This document shows positions 1 to 6,241 of a DNA stretch of 7,856 nt, in pieces. The stretch's first letter is position 1, and each line of letters begins with the position of its first letter. Location of the stretch: NCBI GenBank assembly GCA_030652635.1, contig JAUSPW010000506.1:1-7856 (forward strand), in the 5' to 3' direction. The position numbers and the translations under genes were made by a program. The stretch is from Pseudohongiella sp. (GTDB lineage: Bacteria > Pseudomonadota > Gammaproteobacteria > Pseudomonadales > Pseudohongiellaceae). The notes below the pieces were generated by a model. The model made no database searches, was not told the origin of the DNA, and saw nothing but the letters and a program-made list of their open reading frames with translations.

Positions 1-1022
1 ACAAAGCAGATACGCTGGGTGTGTTTTTCGAAAAGCCGTCAACAGAGTCCAAACCGGGCACGGCGGGCTGGTATAACTCCTGGGCCTTTGAAGAGCAGGC
101 CAAAAAAGCGGGCTTGTATGCCAAATCCATCAACGGCGATGCGTTTTCAGATGAAGTGCGTGCGCTGGCCATTGATGCAATCAAACAGGATCTTGGTCAG
201 GTTGACCTGGTGATCTACTCCCTGGCATCACCGGTGCGCAAGCTGCCGGATACCGGTGAAGTGAAACGCTCTGTGCTGAAACCTATTGGTGAGGTGTATA
301 AATCCACCGCGATCGACACCAACAAGGACCAGATCATTCATGCAGAAGTAGAACCAGCCACCGAAGAAGAAATTGCCGACACCATCAAAGTGATGGGCGG
401 TGAAGACTGGGAGCTGTGGATGGCAGCGCTGGATCAGGCGGGCGTGTTGGCACCGGGCGTCAAAACGGTCGCGTTCAGTTACATAGGCACCGAAATGACC
501 TGGCCGATTTACTGGCACGGTGCCTTGGGTAAAGCCAAAGAAGACCTGGATCGTGCCGCGCATGCCTTGGGTGAAAAACTGGGCAGCACCTATCAGGGCA
601 GCGCCAATGTTGCTGTACTTAAATCCGTCGTCACACAAGCGTCTGCAGCCATTCCTGTGATGCCCTTGTACATTGCGCTGGTTTACAAAGTCATGAAGGA
701 CAAGGGGCTGCACGAGGGCACGATTGAGCAACTGAATCGCTTGTTCTCCGAGCAACTGTATCGCACAGACGGCAAACCCGTTGATCTGGACGAGGCCGGT
801 CGCTTCCGTATGGACGACAAAGAGCTGCGCGACGACGTACAAGCCGAGTGCAAAAAACTCTGGGAAGAGGTCAATAACGACAATCTGTTCCAGTTGACTG
901 ATTACAAAGGCTATAAACACGAGTTCCTCAAGCTGTTTGGGTTTGAACGGGCAGACGTGGACTATGAGGCGGATGTTGCGACGGCTGTAGATTTTAGCGT
1001 GGTGTCTGTTCCCGAGGTCTGA
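1..1022 (+). CDS. fabV: trans-2-enoyl-ACP/CoA reductase FabV, 5'-truncated by window edge
   Basis: This enzyme catalyses the NADH-dependent reduction of trans-2-enoyl-ACP (or -CoA), the last step of each elongation cycle in type II fatty-acid synthesis, in the cytoplasm. FabV-type reductases are known to be insensitive to triclosan. The reading frame is open from the window edge, with the first whole codon at 3-5, giving 339 visible residues. The family is usually about 400 residues, so roughly 60 N-terminal residues, including the glycine-rich NADH-binding loop, lie outside. Family landmarks are PGTAGWYNS near the left edge, [30 protein letters not shown] and a C-terminal [15 protein letters not shown]. 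The FabV active-site pattern Tyr-X8-Lys is intact: Tyr codon at 510-512, Lys codon at 537-539. A GTG at 21 is internal and not the start. The stop lies 3 bp before the next gene, so the two are probably co-transcribed. Identification is firm from motif recall. Confidence 0.95.
   Translation, partial: KADTLGVFFEKPSTESKPGTAGWYNSWAFEEQAKKAGLYAKSINGDAFSDEVRALAIDAIKQDLGQVDLVIYSLASPVRKLPDTGEVKRSVLKPIGEVYKSTAIDTNKDQIIHAEVEPATEEEIADTIKVMGGEDWELWMAALDQAGVLAPGVKTVAFSYIGTEMTWPIYWHGALGKAKEDLDRAAHALGEKLGSTYQGSANVAVLKSVVTQASAAIPVMPLYIALVYKVMKDKGLHEGTIEQLNRLFSEQLYRTDGKPVDLDEAGRFRMDDKELRDDVQAECKKLWEEVNNDNLFQLTDYKGYKHEFLKLFGFERADVDYEADVATAVDFSVVSVPEV
1014..1017 (+). promoter_or_regulatory. ribosome binding site of the S41 peptidase gene
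   Basis: GAGG lies 8 nt before the ATG at 1026 and is inside the last codons of fabV. It supports the 1026 start and suggests translational coupling between fabV and the peptidase gene. Confidence 0.55.
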
Positions 1023-1025
1023 TCG

Positions 1026-2255
1026 ATGCGCTGCGTGTTTTCCAGTTTGACTCAGCTGAAGCTGTCAGGTTTGAACCTGCCTGACGTGCTGCGTGCCATC
1101 GTATTCAGCATGGCATCCCTGAGCGCGTCCGGCGCTACGGCACAGTCTGCTGCCACCGAAGACTGTGCCGCTTTGCGTGACATCAGTGTGGTGCTGAGCG
1201 TGGTCACAGAGCAGTTTTACGATAAGCGTTTTAACGGGCTGGATTGGTCTGCCGAAGTTGCCGCTGCGATCGAAGCCACACAGTGCAGCGACAGCACCAG
1301 ACAGGTTGCCGAGCGTGTCAATCAGTTGTTGTCCCGCCTGGACGCCAGCCATACCGCCTTGTACTCACAGGGTGATCTGGATTACTGGGGCCTGAACTCG
1401 CTGTTTCATTTTGAGGGCCTGGATGCCTATACCCTGCCCTTTGCAGGCGTGTGGGCTACGGTAACGGGCGACCGCTGGTTTGCAAGGCATGTACTTAATG
1501 GTTCTGCGGCAGAATCTGCCGGGATAAAAGAAGGCGATGAACTGATCAGTTTAAATGGCGAGTCCTTTAATCCGGTCGGATTTGTTGCTGGCATCAATCG
1601 ACTGCAGGTGTCGTCCGATGCGCAGACGGTGCGTGAGATTACTGTGGATGCGCCGGTGCAAAGCGTGATGCGGGCGTTTGTGGACGCGTCAGCGGCGTCG
1701 GCGCGGGTGTTGGATTTACAGGCGATTGGCAAACGCATTGCCTACTACCGCATCTGGGCGGCGCGTGATCAGATTCAACGCGACTTTCAGAATGCCATGG
1801 ATGGATTTGCCGAAGAAGATATTGACGCCCTGATTGTTGATCTGCGTGGCGGATTTGGTGGTACCAGCGAAGACTATCTGTCCTCTGTACGATTTATGCG
1901 TGTGCAAAAACCAGTACCGGTATTTTTTCTGATTGATGACAGTGTACGCAGCGGCAAAGAATTACTGGCCGCCATCGTCAAGCGCGACAGGCTAGGCACC
2001 TTGGTTGGCTCAAACAGCGCAGGCTATTATCTCAGCGGCCGTATGAACCGACTGCTCGATGAACGCTACTTTTTATATGTGGCAGTCGGCACTTTTCCAA
2101 CACCCGGCACTGGCGAGATCGAAGGGATCGGGGTAGCACCCGACATTGAAGTTGCCCCTTGCTGGCAACATTGTAATGGCAGCGACCCGATACTGGATCG
2201 GGTGCTGCAATTGATTATCGAGCAACCGGATAGCGCGGAGCTCAGCGCGCAATAA
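1026..2255 (+). CDS. exported S41-family (tricorn/IRBP-like) serine peptidase with PDZ-like domain
   Basis: This is a 409-residue protein, probably periplasmic or secreted, that resembles S41 peptidases. The N-terminus is unusually long for a signal peptide: a mildly polar stretch, then a hydrophobic segment ending in ATA before Gln at about residue 40. A PDZ-like region covers about residues 157-185 (NGSAAESAGIKEGDELISLN). The protease core follows, with IVDLRGGFGG around residues 270-279, LIDDSVRSGKELLA with the presumed nucleophile Ser309, TLVGSNSAG, and the C-terminal IEGIGVAPDIEV near residues 365-376. Ser108-His109 in DASHTALY matches the Ser-His pair of tricorn-like enzymes. The catalytic Lys of CtpA-type S41 enzymes is absent; TLVG is followed by Asn-Ser-Ala-Gly-Tyr-Tyr. 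A Ser/His mechanism is therefore likelier than a Ser/Lys dyad. The substrate is unknown. The gene is 3 bp downstream of fabV and overlaps the convergent P450 gene by 14 bp. Confidence 0.8.
   Translation: MRCVFSSLTQLKLSGLNLPDVLRAIVFSMASLSASGATAQSAATEDCAALRDISVVLSVVTEQFYDKRFNGLDWSAEVAAAIEATQCSDSTRQVAERVNQLLSRLDASHTALYSQGDLDYWGLNSLFHFEGLDAYTLPFAGVWATVTGDRWFARHVLNGSAAESAGIKEGDELISLNGESFNPVGFVAGINRLQVSSDAQTVREITVDAPVQSVMRAFVDASAASARVLDLQAIGKRIAYYRIWAARDQIQRDFQNAMDGFAEEDIDALIVDLRGGFGGTSEDYLSSVRFMRVQKPVPVFFLIDDSVRSGKELLAAIVKRDRLGTLVGSNSAGYYLSGRMNRLLDERYFLYVAVGTFPTPGTGEIEGIGVAPDIEVAPCWQHCNGSDPILDRVLQLIIEQPDSAELSAQ
2233..2248. repeat. imperfect 16-bp palindrome at a convergent gene junction
   Basis: GCGC-G-GAGCTC-A-GCGC is symmetric except for one central G/A mismatch pair. 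It sits where the peptidase and P450 genes overlap tail to tail. There is no T-tract on either side, so it is not a standard intrinsic terminator. It may be a chance product of GC-rich codons. Confidence 0.35.
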
Positions 2256-3498
2256 GCCGCACCGGCAGCTCCGTATAGCCTTTCACAAAGCTGGAGTAGA
2301 TGCGCACGGGTTCGCCGACCACTTCCACTTTGTGAAAGCGCTGCAGTATTTCTTCCCACAAAATTCTGAGTTGCATTTCCGCAAGCCGATTGCCCATGCA
2401 GCGATGAATGCCTGTGCCAAATGACAGGTGCTGGCGCACCCGATCCCTGTCGATCAGGAATTCGTCAGGCCTATCGATTGCGGCTTCATCACGATTGGCT
2501 GACGCATACCACATCAGGATTTTGTCGCCAGCCTTGATGTGTTTGCCACCGAGTTCCGTGTCGACTTTAGCCGTGCGACGCATATAGGCCAGGGGTGTCT
2601 GCCAGCGAATAATCTCTGAGACCATGGATGGGATAAGCGCGGGGTTGTCGCGCAGTTTCTGGTATTCCTGCGGATGTTCATTCAAGGCCAGCACACCGCC
2701 TGTGATGGAGTTTCGCGTGGTATCGTTGCCACCCACAATCAACAGCACCAGGTTGCCGAGAAATTCCATGGGCGGCATATTTTTTGTAGCCTCGCCATGT
2801 GCAAGCATGGATATCAGGTCATTGCCGGGGGCTTTGGCAGCCCGATCGCGCCACAGTCGCATGAAGTACGCCAAACACTCTTTGAGCACTTCAAAACTTT
2901 CTTCATAGCTGTTGATCAGCCCTGCACCTGGAATTGCGGTGGCAATATCCGACCAGTAGGTCAGCTTGTTGCGCTCCTCAAATGGAAAGTCGAACAGGGT
3001 CGCCAGCATCTGTGTGGTCAGTTCGCGTGATACCCGATCCACCCAGTTGAAAGTCTCTCCCTGCGGCAGACTGTCCAGAATGGTGATCACGCGCTGGCGG
3101 ATCAAACCTTCCAGATTTTTGAGATTGTTGGGCGCGACTACACCCTGCACGGTTTTGCGCTGTTCATCGTGTTTGGGCGGATCCATGGCGATAAACATGG
3201 GCAGTGTGAACTGCGGCAGCACATCAACAATGCCAATCGTTGGCTCGGAGGAAAACAGATGTGGTGCTGCCTCCATGGTCATGATGTCCTGATAGCGGGT
3301 CACTGACCAGTACGCCCCGACCGGGGAATGCGCGCAATAGTGCACCGGCTCATCTCTGCGCAGTCGTGCCAGGAACGGCAAAAACTGATTGGCCTGCCAG
3401 ATGCCTGGGTGCGCGAGGTCAATTTCTTCCAGCGGTATGGTCCAGGCGTCGCGACCCACCAGGCTGCGGCTGCTGTGCTTGATCACGGGCGATTCCAT
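2242..3498 (-). CDS. CYP153-type cytochrome P450 (alkane/fatty-acid terminal hydroxylase)
   Basis: This is a soluble, three-component-type bacterial P450 that resembles CYP153 enzymes, which hydroxylate the terminal carbon of medium-chain n-alkanes or fatty acids using O2 and electrons from a ferredoxin. From the chosen start it has 418 residues, the usual CYP153 length. Visible motifs are SPVGAYWSVTR, FIAMDPPKHDEQRKTV, the I-helix GGNDTTRNS (around 256-264), the ExxR of EIIRW (295-298), MWYASANRDE, and the haem loop FGTGIHRCMG with ligand Cys367 (codon at 2398-2400). All are typical of the subfamily. Two in-frame ATGs exist, at 3504 and 3498. AGGAG at 3506-3510 is only 1 nt from the first but 7 nt from the second, so I prefer 3498. 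A [2Fe-2S] ferredoxin gene lies immediately upstream. Substrate range cannot be read from the sequence, and related fatty-acid hydroxylation is an alternative to alkanes. Confidence 0.93.
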   Translation of the reverse strand: MESPVIKHSSRSLVGRDAWTIPLEEIDLAHPGIWQANQFLPFLARLRRDEPVHYCAHSPVGAYWSVTRYQDIMTMEAAPHLFSSEPTIGIVDVLPQFTLPMFIAMDPPKHDEQRKTVQGVVAPNNLKNLEGLIRQRVITILDSLPQGETFNWVDRVSRELTTQMLATLFDFPFEERNKLTYWSDIATAIPGAGLINSYEESFEVLKECLAYFMRLWRDRAAKAPGNDLISMLAHGEATKNMPPMEFLGNLVLLIVGGNDTTRNSITGGVLALNEHPQEYQKLRDNPALIPSMVSEIIRWQTPLAYMRRTAKVDTELGGKHIKAGDKILMWYASANRDEAAIDRPDEFLIDRDRVRQHLSFGTGIHRCMGNRLAEMQLRILWEEILQRFHKVEVVGEPVRIYSSFVKGYTELPVRLIAR

Positions 3499-3505
3499 TG
3501 TCATT

Positions 3506-3510
3506 CTCCT
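3506..3510 (-). promoter_or_regulatory. ribosome binding site of the P450 gene
   Basis: On the minus strand AGGAG lies 1 nt before the ATG at 3504 and 7 nt before the in-frame ATG at 3498. The spacing favours the second ATG as the true start. Confidence 0.7.
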
Positions 3511-3524
3511 GCTTGGGTGTGAGG

Positions 3525-3845
3525 CTAGAACTGAAATTCAGGCAGGCGTACTACCAGCCCTTCCAGATCGTCACTGATGTCAATTTGACAAGACAGTCGT
3601 GAGTTGGCGGCGCGCTCAGGATTCAGATCCAGCATGGGTTCTTCAAATGGGCCGGGCTCGCCGACTCGCTCTAACCAGGCGGGATCAATGAACACGTGGC
3701 AGGTGCCGCAGGAACAGGCGCCACCACAATCTGCGTCAATGCCGGGTACGCGGTTTTTGATGGCGGTGGTCATCAATGAATCACCCGTTTTTGCGTCAAC
3801 GGCGTGCTCATTTCCATTGTGTTCGATCAGGGTAATGCGTGGCAT
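3525..3845 (-). CDS. [2Fe-2S] ferredoxin, adrenodoxin/putidaredoxin type, partner of the P450
   Basis: This 106-residue electron carrier should pass electrons from an NAD(P)H-ferredoxin reductase to the adjacent P450 in the cytoplasm. The cluster ligands follow the vertebrate-type pattern Cys-X5-Cys-X2-Cys-Xn-Cys: Cys40, Cys46, Cys49 and Cys86. An extra Cys44 lies inside the first interval (DCGGACSCGTCHVFIDPAW). The N-terminal ITLIEHNGNEHAVDAKTGDS and the C-terminal LVVRLPEFQF also fit the family, and the length is normal. The stop is 26 bp upstream of the preferred P450 start, so the two genes form a two-gene operon with the ferredoxin first. The start codon has only a weak AGGT upstream. 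No ferredoxin reductase gene is present on either side, so it must be supplied from elsewhere. Confidence 0.93.
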   Translation of the reverse strand: MPRITLIEHNGNEHAVDAKTGDSLMTTAIKNRVPGIDADCGGACSCGTCHVFIDPAWLERVGEPGPFEEPMLDLNPERAANSRLSCQIDISDDLEGLVVRLPEFQF

Positions 3846-3905
3846 AACGGTGTGTACCTGTGTGATAAGTTTTATGAATGGAATTTATTGATCTTGTTGA
3901 TTATT

Positions 3906-3924
3906 GAGCGATGTCTTGACGCTC
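3906..3924. repeat. short inverted repeat, possible operator
   Basis: GAGCG and CGCTC are separated by 9 nt (3911-3919). The right arm overlaps the TTGACG that is the best -35 candidate of the divergent region. The arms are only 5 bp, so chance is possible. Confidence 0.25.
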
Positions 3925-4009
3925 GTGTGGCGCATGTCCTACGACACTGTTACTGCGCCCGATCGTATGTTAATAATGCGCCTGAGACAACCCTGAAAGT
4001 CGAACCCGG

Positions 4010-4025
4010 ACATCGGATGCGATGT
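4010..4025. repeat. perfect 6-bp inverted repeat in the esterase leader
   Basis: ACATCG and CGATGT flank a 4-nt spacer (GATG), 41 bp upstream of the esterase start. In RNA it would form a six-pair hairpin with a GAUG loop, closed at the base by a possible G-U pair, and is followed by TTTAAAAA. It could be an operator or a leader hairpin. Confidence 0.35.
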
Positions 4026-4054
4026 TTAAAAACGGCGTATTAAAAATCAAAAAC

Positions 4055-4058
4055 AAGG
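4055..4058 (+). promoter_or_regulatory. ribosome binding site of the esterase gene
   Basis: AAGG (in AAGGTGA) lies 8 nt before the ATG at 4067, which supports that start. Confidence 0.7.
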
Positions 4059-4066
4059 TGAGCTGA

Positions 4067-5275
4067 ATGCAAAAGCATAATGATAAAAAACGCGCGTCAG
4101 GACTGGGCAGTCTGGTGCTGATTGCCGTGTTGGCGCTGTTGGTTGCCTGTGGTCAACCTGATCCTGCCTCCCCCGAGCCCACTGACATGACAAGTGCGCC
4201 GGCATTGCCTGTTGTGTTAGCGGACTTCAGTGACCTGACGCCGGGTTGGAACACCATGGTGCCGGGCGGCGATACCATGTGTTCAGATGGCTCCGAGTAC
4301 AAGTTTTTTGTCAAACAGGGTGACCCGCAAAAACTAATGTTTTATCTGGAAGGCGGCGGAGCATGCTGGGATGGTGCCAATTGCGACACCGACCTGCGAC
4401 CCAGTTATCAGGTGAATCTGGCCAATACGGATCCATCGCGTGCACACGGCATTCTGGCATTTGACCAGATGAGCAATCCGTTTGCAGATTACACGGTCGT
4501 GTATGCGCCGTATTGTTCGGGCGATGTCCACTTGGGCGATACCGAGCAACATCATGACGCGCCTGCCTTGGAAGGACACGCCTCGCATCCTGTGCATGTG
4601 CAGCATCGCGGCTGGGTCAATGGTCGCGCTGCCATGGAGTGGACCTTTGCGCATGTATTTGCGCCTGAGCAGATTTTTGTCACCGGTTCCAGTGCCGGGT
4701 CTATCCCTTCACCCTTTTACGCGGTGAAACTGGCTGAGCAGTATCCTGCGGCGGCGGTGACTCAACTTGGGGATGCGTCTGGTGGTTATCGCGGTTTTGC
4801 CAATTTTAGTCCTTACGATATCTGGGCTACCGATCGTGTGGTGTCGGATCTGACACACATCAGCAGTATTGCGGCCGATCAATTCAGTTTCCATCACCTG
4901 TATATTGCAGCGGTAAAGGAGAATGCCAACATTCGTTACGCATCCTACGATAACGCCGAGGATGACGTGCAAAAGCAGTTCCTTGCGCTGGGTGGAATGC
5001 CGGTTGACTCATTGCAGCCCTTGCTTCAACAGAATCTGGCTGAAATCAGCGCGGCCATTCCGGGCTTTCGGTATTACGTGGCAGGTGGCGCTATGCATAC
5101 CATTCTGTTGCGACCGGATGTCTACACCTATGAAGTCAACGGCACCAAGTTTGTTGACTGGCTGGCGGGTCTTGCTGCCGGTGCGCCACTTTACAATGTG
5201 ATGTGTGACGACTGCAGTCAGGCACCTTCAGCCCAGGCAACTTCAGCACCAGCGGCCGCAGCAAGCGGGCAATAA
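4067..5275 (+). CDS. pectinacetylesterase/Notum-like alpha/beta-hydrolase lipoprotein
   Basis: This is a 402-residue probable carboxylester hydrolase anchored in the cell envelope. A charged N-terminus (KKR) and a hydrophobic run end in the lipobox LVAC with Cys28. The next residues are Gly and Gln, with no Asp at +2, so the outer membrane is the likelier site if the Lol rule applies. Family motifs are FYLEGGGACWD, VVYAPYCSGDVHLGD and the nucleophile elbow GSSAGS with Ser209. The expected His is His344 in GGAMHTIL, and an acid candidate is Asp299 or Asp300 in DNAEDDVQ. Six further cysteines, including a late CDDC, would allow disulfides as in Notum. The C-terminus is an Ala/Ser/Pro/Gln-rich tail. 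The substrate is unknown: bacterial members are annotated as pectinacetylesterases, but a deacylase acting on other acylated molecules is equally possible. The gene ends 3 bp before the convergent sirtuin gene. Confidence 0.78.
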   Translation: MQKHNDKKRASGLGSLVLIAVLALLVACGQPDPASPEPTDMTSAPALPVVLADFSDLTPGWNTMVPGGDTMCSDGSEYKFFVKQGDPQKLMFYLEGGGACWDGANCDTDLRPSYQVNLANTDPSRAHGILAFDQMSNPFADYTVVYAPYCSGDVHLGDTEQHHDAPALEGHASHPVHVQHRGWVNGRAAMEWTFAHVFAPEQIFVTGSSAGSIPSPFYAVKLAEQYPAAAVTQLGDASGGYRGFANFSPYDIWATDRVVSDLTHISSIAADQFSFHHLYIAAVKENANIRYASYDNAEDDVQKQFLALGGMPVDSLQPLLQQNLAEISAAIPGFRYYVAGGAMHTILLRPDVYTYEVNGTKFVDWLAGLAAGAPLYNVMCDDCSQAPSAQATSAPAAAASGQ

Positions 5276-5278
5276 ACC

Positions 5279-6151
5279 TTAAAATTTTGCGCTGGCCAGC
5301 GCCTGAGCGGTTCTGGCCAGTGTGTCAATAATCTCTGCCTCGACTTTGTGTGTGGCGAGTTCATCCGCACGGGTTTTGCCTTGCGTCAGGATGAGCAGCG
5401 GTTTGTGTTGCAAGTGCGCCTCACGCGCAAAACGAAAGCCGGAATACACCATCAATGATGAGCCAATCACCATCAAGGCGCTGCTCGCTTTTAATGCGCT
5501 AAAAATGGAATCCACGCGTTCGCGCGGTACATTGTCACCAAAAAAAACCACGTCAGGTTTTAATATGCCGCCACAAGTCGGGCAGTCTGGCACTTTAAAT
5601 TTTTCAAAATCGGCTTCCAGATCTGCATCACCATCTGGCGCAGCATGGGCATTCAGATCGGCAAATGCCGGATTGGCTGCGGCACATCTGGCATGCGTAA
5701 CTGCCCGCAGTTCGCGTGCGCCACATTGCATACAAATGACTTCGTCGGCCCTGCCATGCAGATCTATGGTGGCGTGACTTCCGGCTTTCTGATGCAGGCG
5801 ATCAACATTCTGTGTCACCAGCTGTTTTATGAAACCCATGTGTTCGAGTTCAGCCAGTCTGTAGTGCGCATCGTTGGGCTGAGCGCTCTGCATGACTGGC
5901 CAGCCCACCAGACTGCGCGCCCAGTAGCGCTGGCGCACCGCATGGCTGCGCATAAAGTCCTGATGCTGGACCGGTTGTTTTCGTTTCCAATTGCCATTCT
6001 GGTCCCGGTAATCGGGTATGCCAGAGCCCGTGCTCATACCGGCGCCGGTCAATACCAGTGCGTCTGGATATTGTTCAAGAAAATGCTGCAGCACGTGATG
6101 ACCGCGCCGTTCGAGTGAACTATGCATTGCTGGCTGTGATATGGAAGTCAT
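5279..6151 (-). CDS. Sir2-family NAD-dependent protein deacylase, SIRT4-like
   Basis: This 290-residue cytoplasmic sirtuin removes acyl groups from lysines using NAD+, giving nicotinamide and O-acyl-ADP-ribose. The NAD-binding GAGMSTGSGIPDYRD (36-50), TQNVDRLHQKAG (113-124), catalytic His132 in DLHG, KPDVVFFGDNVP (198-209) and GSSLMVYSG (230-238) are all present. Zinc ligands are Cys140, Cys143, Cys190 and Cys193, with a 46-residue interval containing APDGD. That interval, plus RQRYWARSLVGWP, resembles mitochondrial SIRT4 (class II) far more than E. coli CobB. Human SIRT4 has weak deacetylase and broader deacylase, lipoamidase and ADP-ribosyltransferase activities, so the acyl preference here is open. 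No clear ribosome binding site precedes the ATG at 6151; an in-frame ATG at 6127 (Met9) is an alternative start. The gene is transcribed divergently from the ParB-pyrophosphatase gene. Confidence 0.92.
   Translation of the reverse strand: MTSISQPAMHSSLERRGHHVLQHFLEQYPDALVLTGAGMSTGSGIPDYRDQNGNWKRKQPVQHQDFMRSHAVRQRYWARSLVGWPVMQSAQPNDAHYRLAELEHMGFIKQLVTQNVDRLHQKAGSHATIDLHGRADEVICMQCGARELRAVTHARCAAANPAFADLNAHAAPDGDADLEADFEKFKVPDCPTCGGILKPDVVFFGDNVPRERVDSIFSALKASSALMVIGSSLMVYSGFRFAREAHLQHKPLLILTQGKTRADELATHKVEAEIIDTLARTAQALASAKF
5289..5302. repeat. perfect 14-bp palindrome at the second convergent junction
   Basis: GCGCTGGCCAGCGC is its own reverse complement and lies in the last codons of the sirtuin gene, 14 bp from the esterase stop. 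As RNA it could fold as a five-pair stem with a GGCC loop. On the minus strand it is followed by AAAATTTT, so it might be a weak terminator for the sirtuin transcript, but the T-run is not directly adjacent. Confidence 0.35.
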
Positions 6152-6241
6152 GTTGTGCGTCAGTTTTGTAACAGAAATGTCATGTGACTGTCGTAGTCTG
6201 TGCCATCAAGTTTGTTGTCAGAGAAATGCCGGAGCCTGTTC
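6152..6241. promoter_or_regulatory. divergent 90-bp intergenic region between sirtuin and ParB-pyrophosphatase genes
   Basis: This short region must carry start signals for two divergent genes. I find no strong -35/-10 pair in either direction. A small symmetric element, GTCA-TG-TGAC, sits at 6179-6188 near its middle and could be a shared operator, although arms of 4 bp are easily due to chance. Confidence 0.4.
6231..6234 (+). promoter_or_regulatory. ribosome binding site of the ParB-pyrophosphatase gene
   Basis: GGAG lies 7 nt before the ATG at 6242. This fixes the start at 6242 and argues against the longer in-frame GTG start at 6200, which would bury the signal peptide. Confidence 0.7.

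Larger units (their letters stand above)
3846..4066. promoter_or_regulatory. divergent intergenic region between ferredoxin-P450 operon and esterase gene
   Basis: This 221-bp stretch has no convincing gene and must hold promoters in both directions. It is richer in A/T than the flanking genes. The best plus-strand match is TTGACG at 3916 with TACGAC 18 nt downstream at 3940, which is weak at the -10. A TAATAAT at 3970 and TATTAA at 4038 lack good -35 partners. Two short dyads are listed separately. CYP153 operons in other bacteria are often controlled by AraC-type regulators, but none is encoded in the window. Exact promoter positions are not supported. Confidence 0.5.

Noticed and set aside
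228..920. 230-codon minus-strand open frame inside fabV
   Set aside because: It is entirely antisense to a clearly recognised gene, and its composition (rich in Phe, Gln, His, Arg) looks like a frame shadow.
21..1022. GTG at 21 as the true start of fabV
   Set aside because: The frame is open to the window edge and FabV needs about 60 more N-terminal residues with the NADH-binding loop, so the gene starts outside the window.
3499..3504. First ATG (3504) as P450 start
   Set aside because: AGGAG is only 1 nt away, too close for initiation; the in-frame ATG at 3498 has a 7-nt spacing. It remains possible that both are annotated elsewhere.
3804..4043. 79-codon plus-strand open frame crossing the ferredoxin start and intergenic region
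   Set aside because: It begins antisense to the ferredoxin, has no ribosome binding site, resembles no family and fills a region expected to hold two promoters.
5645..6118. 157-codon plus-strand open frame inside the sirtuin gene
   Set aside because: It is antisense to conserved sirtuin motifs and has no recognisable domain.
6179..6188. GTCATGTGAC as a defined operator
   Set aside because: Arms of 4 bp are too short to support a specific regulator; kept only as a remark under the intergenic region.
6200..6241. In-frame GTG at 6200 as start of the ParB-pyrophosphatase gene
   Set aside because: It would place 14 extra residues ahead of the signal peptide. The ATG at 6242 has GGAG at 7-nt spacing and gives a classical signal peptide.
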